Of a DNA stretch of 64,000 nt, positions 50,059 to 58,554 are shown in pieces (the stretch's first letter is position 1; the number at the start of each line of letters is the position of its first letter). The stretch spans positions 1-64,000 of the forward strand of contig DATIWF010000116.1 in NCBI GenBank assembly GCA_035519535.1, in the 5' to 3' direction. Position numbers and translations under genes: made by a program. A model generated the notes under the pieces. That model was not told the origin of the DNA and made no database searches. It saw only the letters and a list, made by a program, of their open reading frames with translations. This DNA comes from DATEGZ01 sp035519535. Lineage in GTDB: Bacteria > Acidobacteriota > Vicinamibacteria > Vicinamibacterales > SCN-69-37.

Positions 50059-51062
50059 GCCGGCGCGCCTCGCGTGGCGTCGCCATCGCCTTCGCGCTCG
50101 CCGCCGTGCTCGCGGCGCCGCTCCGCGCGTACCTCGGCCTCGGCGTGCAGGTCGGCTCGCGGGTGGTCGCGCTCAAGTGGCCGTCGATGCCCGTCCGGTA
50201 CTTCATCACGAACCGGGACGTGCCCGGCGTGACGGCGCCGCAGCTGCAGGCCGCGGTCGATCGCGCGTTCTCGACATGGGGCAGTCTGCCGACGGCTCAG
50301 ATCTCCGCGCAGTTCGTCGGTTTCACCGGCGCGGATCCCGTCAACAACGACGGCGCGACGGTGCTGGGGTTCCAGGCCCATCCCGAGCTCGATCGCGTGC
50401 TCGGCGCGACAACACACGCCGTCGATCAGACGACGGGCGCCGTGGTCGAGTCCGACATCTTCCTGAACTCGACGTTCGACTGGTCGGTGGCCGCGGGCGG
50501 CGAGGCGGCGCGCTTCGACGTGCAGTCGATCGCCACGCATGAGATCGGCCACCTGCTGGGACTCAGCCACTCGGCCCTGGGCGAAACGGAGCTGCGCCCG
50601 TCGGGCGGCCGCCGCGTGCTCGGCAAGAGCGCGGTGATGTTTCCGATCGCGTTTCCCGCGGGCAACATCGCGGACCGCACGCTCAAGCCGGACGACATCG
50701 CCGGCATGTCCGACGTCTACCCGACCGCGGCCTTTCAGACGTCGACGGGCAGCCTGCCGGGCCGCGTCACGCTCAACGGCGCCGGACTGTTCGGCGCGCA
50801 CGTGACCGCGTTCAACGTCAGCACGGGCACGCTCGTCGGCGGCTTCGCGCTCGATGCGCAGGGGCGCTTTTCGATCGACGGGCTCGCGTCCGGGCTGTAC
50901 GTCGTGCGCGTCGAGCCGCTCGACGACGCCGACCTCGACAGCTTTTTCGCGCCGGACGCCGTCGTAAACATCGACTTCAAACCGGCGGTCTACGCGAAGC
51001 TCGTTGCGGTGCCGGCGCGCGGCGCGGCCGCGTCGATCGAGATTCGGGTGCAGGCGAAATGA
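50055..51062 (+). CDS. matrixin-like (M10-type) zinc metalloprotease with C-terminal carboxypeptidase-regulatory-like domain
   Basis: A 335-residue secreted protease. After a signal peptide (about 1-25), the catalytic domain carries HEIGHLLGLSH (His162, Glu163, His166, His172), the extended metzincin zinc motif, and the Met-turn candidate SAVMFPIAF. A separate domain (about 235-335, GSLPGRVTLNGAGLFGAHVTAFNV to the end) resembles a CarboxypepD_reg/CNA-B beta sandwich. No propeptide cysteine switch is evident, so control must differ. It overlaps both neighbours by four bases. Confidence 0.88.
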   Translation: MSRRASRGVAIAFALAAVLAAPLRAYLGLGVQVGSRVVALKWPSMPVRYFITNRDVPGVTAPQLQAAVDRAFSTWGSLPTAQISAQFVGFTGADPVNNDGATVLGFQAHPELDRVLGATTHAVDQTTGAVVESDIFLNSTFDWSVAAGGEAARFDVQSIATHEIGHLLGLSHSALGETELRPSGGRRVLGKSAVMFPIAFPAGNIADRTLKPDDIAGMSDVYPTAAFQTSTGSLPGRVTLNGAGLFGAHVTAFNVSTGTLVGGFALDAQGRFSIDGLASGLYVVRVEPLDDADLDSFFAPDAVVNIDFKPAVYAKLVAVPARGAAASIEIRVQAK

Positions 51063-51769
51063 CGCGACCGGTCCACTGGCGCCGGGCGGCGCTCGGCATC
51101 CTGCTGGCGGCCGCGCTCGCGCCGGACGCGCGGGCACAGACGCCGGCGGCCGCCGCGCGTCCCGCCGCGCCACGCGCGGATCGCGGCATCGACGTCACGG
51201 TGGGCGGCGCGTGGACCGGCGGCACGTCGTTCGGGTCGAGCAACGCGACTCTGCAGGCGCCCGATGGATCCTCGCTCACGCTGTTCACGACGTCGAGCGA
51301 GCTCGGCGCGGGCAGCGGCTTCGAGCTCCACCTCGGCTTTCGAGTGACGAAGACGCTGAATGTTGAGGCGAGCGGGTCGTGGTCGCGCGCCGAGCTCCGT
51401 ACCGCGGTGACGTCGGACTTCGAGGACGCCGCGCCCGTCACGGCCACCAATCGCGTCTCCCGATTCACGCTCGAAGGCTCGGCGCTCTGGACGGTGCTCG
51501 CGCGGGGACGCGCGCGCTGGTTCGTGCGCGGCGGCGTCGGCTGGCAGCGCGAGCTCGACGAGACGCAGGTCCTGACCGACGACGGGACGATCGCCAACCT
51601 CGGCGGCGGCGTGAAATACTGGTGGCGTCAGCACGGCCGCGGGGTCTTCGGGAATCTCGGCTTCCGCGCCGAAGCGCGCGCGGCGTTCCGGTCGTCCGGC
51701 CTCTCGCTCGACCAGAAGCAGACGCGCGTGTCGCCCGTGATTGCGGGCGGCGTGATGTTCGGTTTCTAG
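51059..51769 (+). CDS. outer-membrane beta-barrel protein
   Basis: A 236-residue protein with signal peptide (to ARAQ, about 27) and alternating beta-strand pattern (GFELHLGFRVTKTLNVEASGSWSRAEL, RWFVRGGVGWQREL, VSPVIAGGVMFGF with terminal Phe). It fits an eight-stranded OmpA/OmpW-like barrel. Start overlaps the metalloprotease stop, so the protease and barrel are made together. Confidence 0.75.
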   Translation: MTRPVHWRRAALGILLAAALAPDARAQTPAAAARPAAPRADRGIDVTVGGAWTGGTSFGSSNATLQAPDGSSLTLFTTSSELGAGSGFELHLGFRVTKTLNVEASGSWSRAELRTAVTSDFEDAAPVTATNRVSRFTLEGSALWTVLARGRARWFVRGGVGWQRELDETQVLTDDGTIANLGGGVKYWWRQHGRGVFGNLGFRAEARAAFRSSGLSLDQKQTRVSPVIAGGVMFGF

Positions 51770-51788
51770 CTCGTCAGCTCGGAGTCTT

Positions 51789-54482
51789 ATGTCCCTCGAT
51801 TCCTTCAAGACACGATCGACCCTCACGGTGGGTCGTGACACACTCGACTACTTCAGCCTGCCGGCGCTCGAGGCCGCGGGCTGCGCGGGGGTCACCCGGC
51901 TGCCGTTCTCGCTCAAGGTCCTGCTCGAGAATCTCCTTCGCCGAGAGGACGGCGCCGGCGTCACGGCCGACGACATCCGCGCGCTCGCGTCGTGGCGGCC
52001 CGGCGCGGTGGGGCAGAAGGAAATCTCGTTCATGCCCGCGCGCGTGCTGCTCCAGGATTTCACGGGCGTGCCCTGCATCGCCGATCTGGCCGCAATGCGC
52101 GACGGCATCGTCGCGTTCGGCGGCAATCCGGACAAGGTCAACCCGCTGCAGCCGGTCGAGCTGGTCATCGATCACTCGGTGCAGGTCGATCACTACGGCC
52201 GGGCGGACGCGCTGAAGCTCAACGCCGAGCTCGAGTATCACCGCAACCGCGAGCGCTACGCGTTCCTGCGCTGGGGCCAGGGCGCGTTCCGCAATTTCAA
52301 GGTCGTGCCGCCGGAGACCGGCATCGTCCATCAGGTGAACATCGAGTACCTGGCGCGCGTCGTCTGCCGCGATGCGACCGGCGCGCGCCCGCTCGCCTAT
52401 CCCGACACCGTCTTCGGCACCGACTCCCACACGACGATGGTGAACGGGCTCGGCGTGGTGGGCTGGGGCGTCGGCGGGATCGAGGCGGAGGCCGCGATGC
52501 TCGGCCAGCCCAGCTCGATGCTCATCCCCGAAGTGGTTGGGTGCAAGCTCTCCGGTCGGCTGCCCGACGGGGCGACCGCGACGGATCTCGTGCTCACGAT
52601 CACGGAGGCGCTGCGCAAGAAGGGCGTCGTCGGCAAGTTCGTCGAGTTCTTCGGGCCGGGCCTCGAGCACCTGACGATCGCCGACCGCGTCACGCTCGGC
52701 AACATGTGTCCGGAGTATGGCGCGACGGTCGCCATCTTCCCGATCGACGCCATGACGCTCGAGTATCTGCGCTTCACGGGCCGGGACGAGGCGCAGGTGG
52801 CCCTCGTCGAGGCGTATGCGAAGGCGCAGAGCATGTTCCGGACCGACGCGACGCCGGATGCCGCGTACTCGGACACGCTGTCGCTCGATCTCCACACGGT
52901 GGAGCCGAGCCTCGCGGGGCCGCGCCGGCCGCAGGATCGCGTCGCGCTGACGGCGGCGAAGACCTCGTTCGCGAGCGCGCTGCCCGACTTGCTGAAGGGC
53001 GTCAAGAAGCCCGCCGCTGGCGGCGCGTCGTCAAATCCCGCGGCGGTGGCCGTCGCGACGCAGCTCGAGCACGGTTCGGTCGTCATCGCGGCGATCACGA
53101 GCTGCACCAACACGTCGAACCCGAGCGTCATGATCGGCGCCGGCCTCGTCGCGAAGCGGGCCGTCGAACTTGGGCTCAAGAGCAAACCCTGGGTCAAGAC
53201 GAGCCTCGCGCCGGGATCGAAGGTGGTCAGCGAGTACCTGGCGAAGTCGGGCTTGCAGCCGTACCTCGACACGCTCGGGTTCAACCTCGTGGGTTTCGGG
53301 TGCACGACGTGCATCGGGAACAGCGGACCGCTGCCCGACGACATCGCCGCGGAGGTCCGCGAGCGCGGCCTGGTCGTGTGTGCCGTGCTGTCGGGCAATC
53401 GCAATTTCGAGGGGCGGATCCAGCAGGACGTGCGGGCGAACTACCTGGCGTCGCCGCCGCTCGTGGTGGCGTACGCGCTGGCGGGATCGCTCAACATCGA
53501 TCTCACGGTCGATCCGCTCGGCACCGGCAGCAACGGCAAGCCCGTGTATCTGCGCGACCTCTGGCCGACCGAGCCGGAGATTCAGCGCACGATGCTCGCG
53601 TCGGTGTCCGCCGATCTCTTCCGTCAGCAGTACGCCAAGGTCTTCGACGGCGACGATCTCTGGCGCAGCCTGCCCGTGCCCCGGGGAGATCGGTTCGCGT
53701 GGGAGCCGTCGTCCACCTACATCCGCCGCCCGCCCTTCCTGGACGACCTGCCGCGCGAGCCGTCGCCGCGCGCCGACATCCGCGGGGCGCGCGTGCTGGC
53801 GCTCCTCGGCGACAGCATCACCACCGATCACATCTCGCCCGCGGGATCGATCAAGCCGGACAGCCCGGCGGGCAAGTACCTGATCGCGCAGGGGGTCGCG
53901 CCGAAGGACTTCAACTCGTACGGCGCGCGCCGCGGCAATCACGAAGTGATGATCCGCGGCACCTTCGCGAACGTGCGGCTCCGCAACCTGCTCGCGCCGG
54001 GCACGGAGGGCGGGATGACAACGTATCTGCCGGACGGCGGGGTGATGCCGATCTACGACGCCGCGATGAAATACATCGAGGCGCGCGTGCCGCTCGTCGT
54101 GCTGGCGGGGAGGGAATACGGATCGGGCTCCTCGCGCGACTGGGCCGCGAAGGGCGTGATGCTGCTCGGCGTCAAGGCCGTGCTCGCAGCGAGCTTCGAG
54201 CGCATCCACCGCAGCAACCTGGTCAACCTGGGCGTGCTCCCGCTGGAGTTTCCGGCCGGGCAGTCCGCGGCGTCGCTCGGTCTCACGGGGCACGAGGTCT
54301 TCGACCTCGAGGGATCGGGGCCGTCGCTCGCGCCCCGCGGGACGGTCACGGTGCGCGTCAAGCGCGACGACGGATGGACGGCGTCGTTCGAGGCCACGGT
54401 CCGCGTGGACACGCCCGAGGAGCTCGTCGCCTTCACCCACGGCGGCATCCTGCCGTACGTGCTGAGGAAGCTCGCGCGCTGA
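51789..54482 (+). CDS. acnA: aconitate hydratase A
   Basis: An 897-residue TCA-cycle enzyme of the AcnA/IRP type. The 4Fe-4S ligands are Cys439 (TSCTNTS), Cys505 and Cys508 (GCTTCIGNSG). Substrate residues are seen in GTDSHTTMVNGLGVVGWGVGG and AGREYGSGSSRDWAAKG; the swivel domain (about 700-897) carries GDSITTDHISPAG and RRGNHEVMIRGTFAN. Length is normal. A CGGAG lies eight bases before the ATG. It stands alone among unrelated genes. Confidence 0.97.
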   Translation: MSLDSFKTRSTLTVGRDTLDYFSLPALEAAGCAGVTRLPFSLKVLLENLLRREDGAGVTADDIRALASWRPGAVGQKEISFMPARVLLQDFTGVPCIADLAAMRDGIVAFGGNPDKVNPLQPVELVIDHSVQVDHYGRADALKLNAELEYHRNRERYAFLRWGQGAFRNFKVVPPETGIVHQVNIEYLARVVCRDATGARPLAYPDTVFGTDSHTTMVNGLGVVGWGVGGIEAEAAMLGQPSSMLIPEVVGCKLSGRLPDGATATDLVLTITEALRKKGVVGKFVEFFGPGLEHLTIADRVTLGNMCPEYGATVAIFPIDAMTLEYLRFTGRDEAQVALVEAYAKAQSMFRTDATPDAAYSDTLSLDLHTVEPSLAGPRRPQDRVALTAAKTSFASALPDLLKGVKKPAAGGASSNPAAVAVATQLEHGSVVIAAITSCTNTSNPSVMIGAGLVAKRAVELGLKSKPWVKTSLAPGSKVVSEYLAKSGLQPYLDTLGFNLVGFGCTTCIGNSGPLPDDIAAEVRERGLVVCAVLSGNRNFEGRIQQDVRANYLASPPLVVAYALAGSLNIDLTVDPLGTGSNGKPVYLRDLWPTEPEIQRTMLASVSADLFRQQYAKVFDGDDLWRSLPVPRGDRFAWEPSSTYIRRPPFLDDLPREPSPRADIRGARVLALLGDSITTDHISPAGSIKPDSPAGKYLIAQGVAPKDFNSYGARRGNHEVMIRGTFANVRLRNLLAPGTEGGMTTYLPDGGVMPIYDAAMKYIEARVPLVVLAGREYGSGSSRDWAAKGVMLLGVKAVLAASFERIHRSNLVNLGVLPLEFPAGQSAASLGLTGHEVFDLEGSGPSLAPRGTVTVRVKRDDGWTASFEATVRVDTPEELVAFTHGGILPYVLRKLAR

Positions 54483-54491
54483 CGGGCCGGT

Positions 54492-55553
54492 GTGGGCCTG
54501 ACCTCCGCGTCCGTTAACGCCCGCGCGCGCGACCTCGGGTTCGATCTCTGCGGCATCGCCCGCGCCGACCGGCACCCGCGCCTGTCCCGCCTCGCCTCGT
54601 GGGTGGCCGCCGGCTACGCCGGCGACATGGCGTATCTCGCGCGGTCGATCGACGAACGCGCGGATCCCCGCCGCGTGCTGCCATCCGCGCAATCCGTCGT
54701 CTCGCTCGCCTGCGTCTACAACTCCGGCGCGCCGTACTCGACGGCCGTCGAAGGTCCGGGCCGGGCCGTGATCGCCCGCTACGCGTGGGGCGACGACTAC
54801 CACGAGGTGCTGCGGGCGCGGCTGCGTCCGCTCGTGCGGTGGATGGCCGACGAGGCGGGCGCGGGCTTCGAGGCGTTCTCGTGCGTGGACAGCGGTCCGA
54901 TCCAGGAGCGCGTGTTCGCGGAACAGGCGGGGCTTGGCTGGATCGGCAAGAACACCTGCCTCATCAGCCCGAGCCTCGGGTCGTGGCTCGTGCTGGCCGA
55001 GGTGATCACGAACGCCGATCTCGAGCCCGATCGCCCGGGCGTCGATCAATGCGGCACGTGCACGCGGTGTCTCGAGGCGTGCCCGACGGGCGCGATCGCG
55101 GAGCCGTATCTCGTCGACGCCACGCGGTGCCTGTCGTACCTCACGATCGAAGCGCGGGGCGCAATCGACGAAGCACGGCGCCCGGCGATCGGTCGCGAGG
55201 TCTTCGGGTGCGACATCTGCCAGGACGTGTGCCCGTGGAACCGGCGCGGTGCCGTCAGCGCCGATCCGGCGTGGCAGCCGCGTCCGGGCCTCGCGTATCC
55301 GTGGCTGATCGATCTCTGCCGGCGGACCGACGATGAATGGCGGCGCGGCTTGCGCGCGAGCGCGATGCGCCGCGCCGGTCTGCGCCGGATTCGCCGCTCG
55401 CTGGCGTACGCGGCCGCCCGTCTGGCCCCGGCCGACGCCCGGGCGGCGCTCGACGCGTTGGCCGCACATCCGTCAGCCGGTGACGAATTTGTCACCGAGG
55501 CGATCGCGTGGGCCCGGCGCGAGCTGGCCGGGCGCGCAGACGGCACCGGCTAG
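54492..55553 (+). CDS. queG: epoxyqueuosine reductase
   Basis: A 353-residue cobalamin- and iron-sulphur-dependent enzyme that makes queuosine in tRNA. The N-terminal cobalamin-binding part includes GFDLCGIARAD and DSGPIQERVFAEQAGLGWIGKNTCLI; two clusters are bound by CGTCTRCLEACPTGAI and CDICQDVCPWN. HEAT-like repeats at the C-terminus (about 300-350) are shorter than in some homologues. The GTG start follows the acnA stop by nine bases. Confidence 0.95.
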   Translation: MGLTSASVNARARDLGFDLCGIARADRHPRLSRLASWVAAGYAGDMAYLARSIDERADPRRVLPSAQSVVSLACVYNSGAPYSTAVEGPGRAVIARYAWGDDYHEVLRARLRPLVRWMADEAGAGFEAFSCVDSGPIQERVFAEQAGLGWIGKNTCLISPSLGSWLVLAEVITNADLEPDRPGVDQCGTCTRCLEACPTGAIAEPYLVDATRCLSYLTIEARGAIDEARRPAIGREVFGCDICQDVCPWNRRGAVSADPAWQPRPGLAYPWLIDLCRRTDDEWRRGLRASAMRRAGLRRIRRSLAYAAARLAPADARAALDALAAHPSAGDEFVTEAIAWARRELAGRADGTG

Positions 55554-55758
55554 CGCCTCCGAGGTCTCGAAGAAAGGCGAAGATCGCAGCAGACCGGCGC
55601 CGCCAATGGGGGTCGGTTCCCGGCCGCACCTCCGGCGGTTCGGACGTGGCGTCGCCGGACGGTCGCACAAAGTCGCCGCACCTGGCATCTTGCCACGCAC
55701 CCGGCACCCGGCGCCCCGCACTCAGCATTGCTCCATGAGCACGGACCTTGCAGTCCGG

Positions 55759-55764
55759 TAAACT
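55759..55764 (+). promoter_or_regulatory. -10 element TAAACT before the YqgE-family gene
   Basis: TAAACT ends six bases before ATG 55771, without a ribosome site. The 217-bp gap upstream (55554-55770) contains nothing else I can support. Confidence 0.45.
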
Positions 55765-55770
55765 GCCATC

Positions 55771-56316
55771 ATGTCGCTCGCGCCCGCGCTCCTGCTGTCG
55801 ATGCCGCAGCTCATCGACCCGAACTTCGCGAAGTCGGTGGTGCTGCTGTGCGAGCACGCGCCCGAGGGCGCCTTCGGGCTGGTCGTCAATCGCCCGTCGG
55901 ACATCGCGGCGGCGGAGGCCGTGCGCCTCGAGCCGCCGGTCGATCAGCCCAACGACCTGCCGCTCCTCATCGGCGGGCCGGTCGAGCCGCAGCGCGGCTG
56001 GATTCTGACCGCGCAAGCGCCCGAGCTCGTCGAGTACCGGAGCGTCGGCGCCGGACTGTACCTGTCGGCGTCGCCGGTGCTGCTGCGGCGCGCGCTGATG
56101 GCGCGTCCGCTTCCCAAGCGCACGGTCGTCCTCGCCGGCTACGCGGGGTGGGGCCCGGGCCAGCTCGACGCAGAGCTCGCGGCGTCGGCGTGGCTCATCA
56201 TGCCGGTCGAGCTCGACCTGATCTTCGAGATTCCGTCCTCGGCGGCGTGGGAGATGGCGATTCGGCGGCTCGGCGCCGACCCGCATCTCCTGCAAATGGG
56301 GCATGGCATTCACTGA
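55771..56316 (+). CDS. YqgE/AlgH family protein
   Basis: A 181-residue protein of the UPF0301 (YqgE/AlgH) family, by APALLLSMPQLIDPNFAKSVVLLCEHAPEGAFGLVVNRP, LPLLIGGPVEPQRGWIL and VLAGYAGWGPGQLDAEL. The biochemical role is unsettled; in Pseudomonas AlgH is linked to alginate control. Here it is not next to ruvX, its common partner, but overlaps the following synthetase gene by 14 bases. Confidence 0.9.
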   Translation: MSLAPALLLSMPQLIDPNFAKSVVLLCEHAPEGAFGLVVNRPSDIAAAEAVRLEPPVDQPNDLPLLIGGPVEPQRGWILTAQAPELVEYRSVGAGLYLSASPVLLRRALMARPLPKRTVVLAGYAGWGPGQLDAELAASAWLIMPVELDLIFEIPSSAAWEMAIRRLGADPHLLQMGHGIH

Positions 56317-57781
56317 GGCGTTCGCCTCGCGCGCGGCGCGGGCGGCGATCGTCGACGGCCGCGGCGTGCATTCCTACGGCGAGCTGGCGGACGCGTCGTC
56401 GCGGGCCGCGTCCGCGCTCGTCGCGGATCGTGGCGACCTCGAGGAAGCGCGCGTCGCGCTCCTCATCCAGCCAGGCTTCGAGTTCGCCGCAGCGCTCAGC
56501 GGCGTGTGGCGCGCCGGCGGCGTGGCCGTGCCCCTCTCGGTCTCGGACCCCGGCGCGGCGCTCGACTATGTCCTGCGCGATGCGGAGGTCGAGGCCGTCG
56601 TCACGTCGAACGCGTTCGCGCACGCCGTCAAGCCGCTCGCGGCGGCGAGCGGCGTGCGGCTCCATACGGCCGACACGCTTCTGAGCGCGCCCCTCGCGGC
56701 GCTGCCGGCCGTCTCGTCCGACCGGCGCGCGCTCATCGTCTATTCGAGCGGGACGACCGCGCAGCCCAAGGGGGTCGTCACGACGCATGCGAACGTCGCG
56801 TCGCAGGTCGCCTCGCTCGCCGCCGCGTGGGAGTGGGTGTGCGAGGACCGGATCCTGCTCGTGCTTCCGCTGCATCACGTGCACGGGCTCGTCAACGGCC
56901 TCTGCACGCCGCTGTTTTCCGGCGCGAGCTGCGAGATGCCCGCGCGTTTCGACGCCGGAGCGGCCTGGACGCGGCTGGCCTCGGGCGAGATCAGCGTCTT
57001 CACCGCCGTGCCGACGATCTATCACCGCCTGATCGGGGCGTGGGAGGCCGCGCCGGCCGACACGCAGCGGCTGTGGACGAACGGCGTGAGGCGCGTGCGG
57101 CTGATGATGTCGGGATCGGCGGCGCTCCCCGCGGGCGTGTTCGGGCGCTGGCGCGAGATCACCGGCCACGTGCTGCTCGAGCGCTACGGGATGACCGAGA
57201 TCGGCATGGCGCTGTCGAATCCGCTCCACGGCGAGCGGCGACCCGGCTCGGTCGGGACGCCGCTGCCCGGCGTCGAGGTCCGGCTGGTCGACGAGGCGGG
57301 CGGCCTGGTGCCGGAGGGCGTAGCGGGGGAGATCGAGGTTCGCGGGCCGACCGTCTTTCGCGAGTACTGGCGCCGCCCGGAGGACACGCGCGCCGCGTTT
57401 CGCGACGGCTGGTTCCGCACGGGCGACGAGGGCGTCGTCGAGGACGGCGGCTACCGGATCCTCGGCCGCCGCAGCGTCGACATCATCAAGAGCGGCGGCT
57501 ACAAGATCTCTGCGCTCGAGATCGAGGACGCCATCCGCGCCCATCCCGCGGTCATCGACTGCGCCGTCGTGGGCGTCGCCGATCCGAGCTGGGGCGAGCG
57601 CGTCTGCGCGGCCGTGGAACTCGGCGCCGAGGCGGCGCTCACGCTCGAGGAATTGCAGGCGTGGGTCAAAGCGAGGCTCTCGCCCTACAAGGTGCCGAAG
57701 GACCTCCGATGCGTGCCCGCGCTGCCGCGCAACGCGATGGGCAAGGTCATCAAGACGCAAGTGGCGCCGTGGTTCGCTTGA
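56303..57781 (+). CDS. AMP-dependent acyl-CoA synthetase, malonyl-CoA-synthetase-like
   Basis: A 492-residue ANL-superfamily adenylating enzyme. Motifs are A3 YSSGTTAQPKGVVTTH, A5 LERYGMTEIGMALSNPL, A7 WFRTGDEGVVEDGGYRILGR and A10 catalytic Lys near NAMGKVIKT. The phrase RYGMTEIGMALSNPLHGERRPGSVG and short length are characteristic of the MatB/ACSF3 group, which makes malonyl- or methylmalonyl-CoA; a broader acyl substrate remains possible. Its stop overlaps the next gene. Confidence 0.85.
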   Translation: MAFTEAFASRAARAAIVDGRGVHSYGELADASSRAASALVADRGDLEEARVALLIQPGFEFAAALSGVWRAGGVAVPLSVSDPGAALDYVLRDAEVEAVVTSNAFAHAVKPLAAASGVRLHTADTLLSAPLAALPAVSSDRRALIVYSSGTTAQPKGVVTTHANVASQVASLAAAWEWVCEDRILLVLPLHHVHGLVNGLCTPLFSGASCEMPARFDAGAAWTRLASGEISVFTAVPTIYHRLIGAWEAAPADTQRLWTNGVRRVRLMMSGSAALPAGVFGRWREITGHVLLERYGMTEIGMALSNPLHGERRPGSVGTPLPGVEVRLVDEAGGLVPEGVAGEIEVRGPTVFREYWRRPEDTRAAFRDGWFRTGDEGVVEDGGYRILGRRSVDIIKSGGYKISALEIEDAIRAHPAVIDCAVVGVADPSWGERVCAAVELGAEAALTLEELQAWVKARLSPYKVPKDLRCVPALPRNAMGKVIKTQVAPWFA

Positions 57782-58554
57782 CGAACGCCGCCCTCGCCAC
57801 GCTGGCCGTCGTCCTGGCCACGGCAGGCGCGGCCGCCCAGTCGGCGTCGCCCGCCGTCCCGACGTATCACTTCGAGCCGACCGAACCGGCGACGCTCTCG
57901 CGCCGGTACAGCGAGCCGCAGCGTCTCGCGATCGAGAAACTCAATCGCCGCGATCTCGACCACGTGCTTCGACTGCAGACCATCGTCGTGCCGGACGCCT
58001 GGCCCGCCGACGAGCTGTCGCTGAGCCCGCTGCCGCACGAGTGGGCCTGGGCCGCAACGATTCCGAAAGTCATCGTCGTGCACCAGCCGAGCCAGGTCTT
58101 CGGTGCGTATGAGTCCGGGCGGCTCGTCCGGTGGGGGCCGGTCAGCTCGGGCCGTAAGGACATGCCCACACCGCCCGGCATCTTTCACTTGACGTGGAAG
58201 GCGAGGAGCCGGCGCAGCACCGACAACGCTGACTGGCTCCTCAAGTGGTACTTCAATTTCATCAACGAGCGCGGCGTGTCATTTCACGAATTCGAGCTGC
58301 CGGGGTACCCGGCGAGCCACGCGTGCGTGCGGCTGCTCGCGCCCGACGCGCAGTGGCTGTTCCAGTGGGGCGACGAGTGGCAGCTCGCGCCCAACCAGCG
58401 CGACGTCCTCACGGCCGGCACGATCGTCGTCGTCCTCGGCGAGTACGCGTTCGGTCAGCCGCCGCCCTGGCGCTCGCTCGACTGGTGGCGCACGCCCATC
58501 GTGCTGCCGGACACACCGGCCTGGCCGCCGCTACTTCCGGACCACAGGGTCTAG
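57769..58554 (+). CDS. L,D-transpeptidase (YkuD domain) protein
   Basis: A 261-residue secreted protein. A signal peptide follows the GTG start (VVRLTNAALATLAVVLATAGAAAQ); TTG 57778 is an alternative. The YkuD domain (about 100-230) has KVIVVHQPSQVFGAYESGRLVRWGPVSSG, TPPGIFHLTWK and the catalytic HxxxxxxSHxCVR-like PASHACVRL, with the nucleophile cysteine present. Such enzymes make 3-3 cross-links or attach lipoproteins to peptidoglycan. Its last 24 bases overlap the convergent BNR-protein gene. Confidence 0.85.
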   Translation: MVRLTNAALATLAVVLATAGAAAQSASPAVPTYHFEPTEPATLSRRYSEPQRLAIEKLNRRDLDHVLRLQTIVVPDAWPADELSLSPLPHEWAWAATIPKVIVVHQPSQVFGAYESGRLVRWGPVSSGRKDMPTPPGIFHLTWKARSRRSTDNADWLLKWYFNFINERGVSFHEFELPGYPASHACVRLLAPDAQWLFQWGDEWQLAPNQRDVLTAGTIVVVLGEYAFGQPPPWRSLDWWRTPIVLPDTPAWPPLLPDHRV

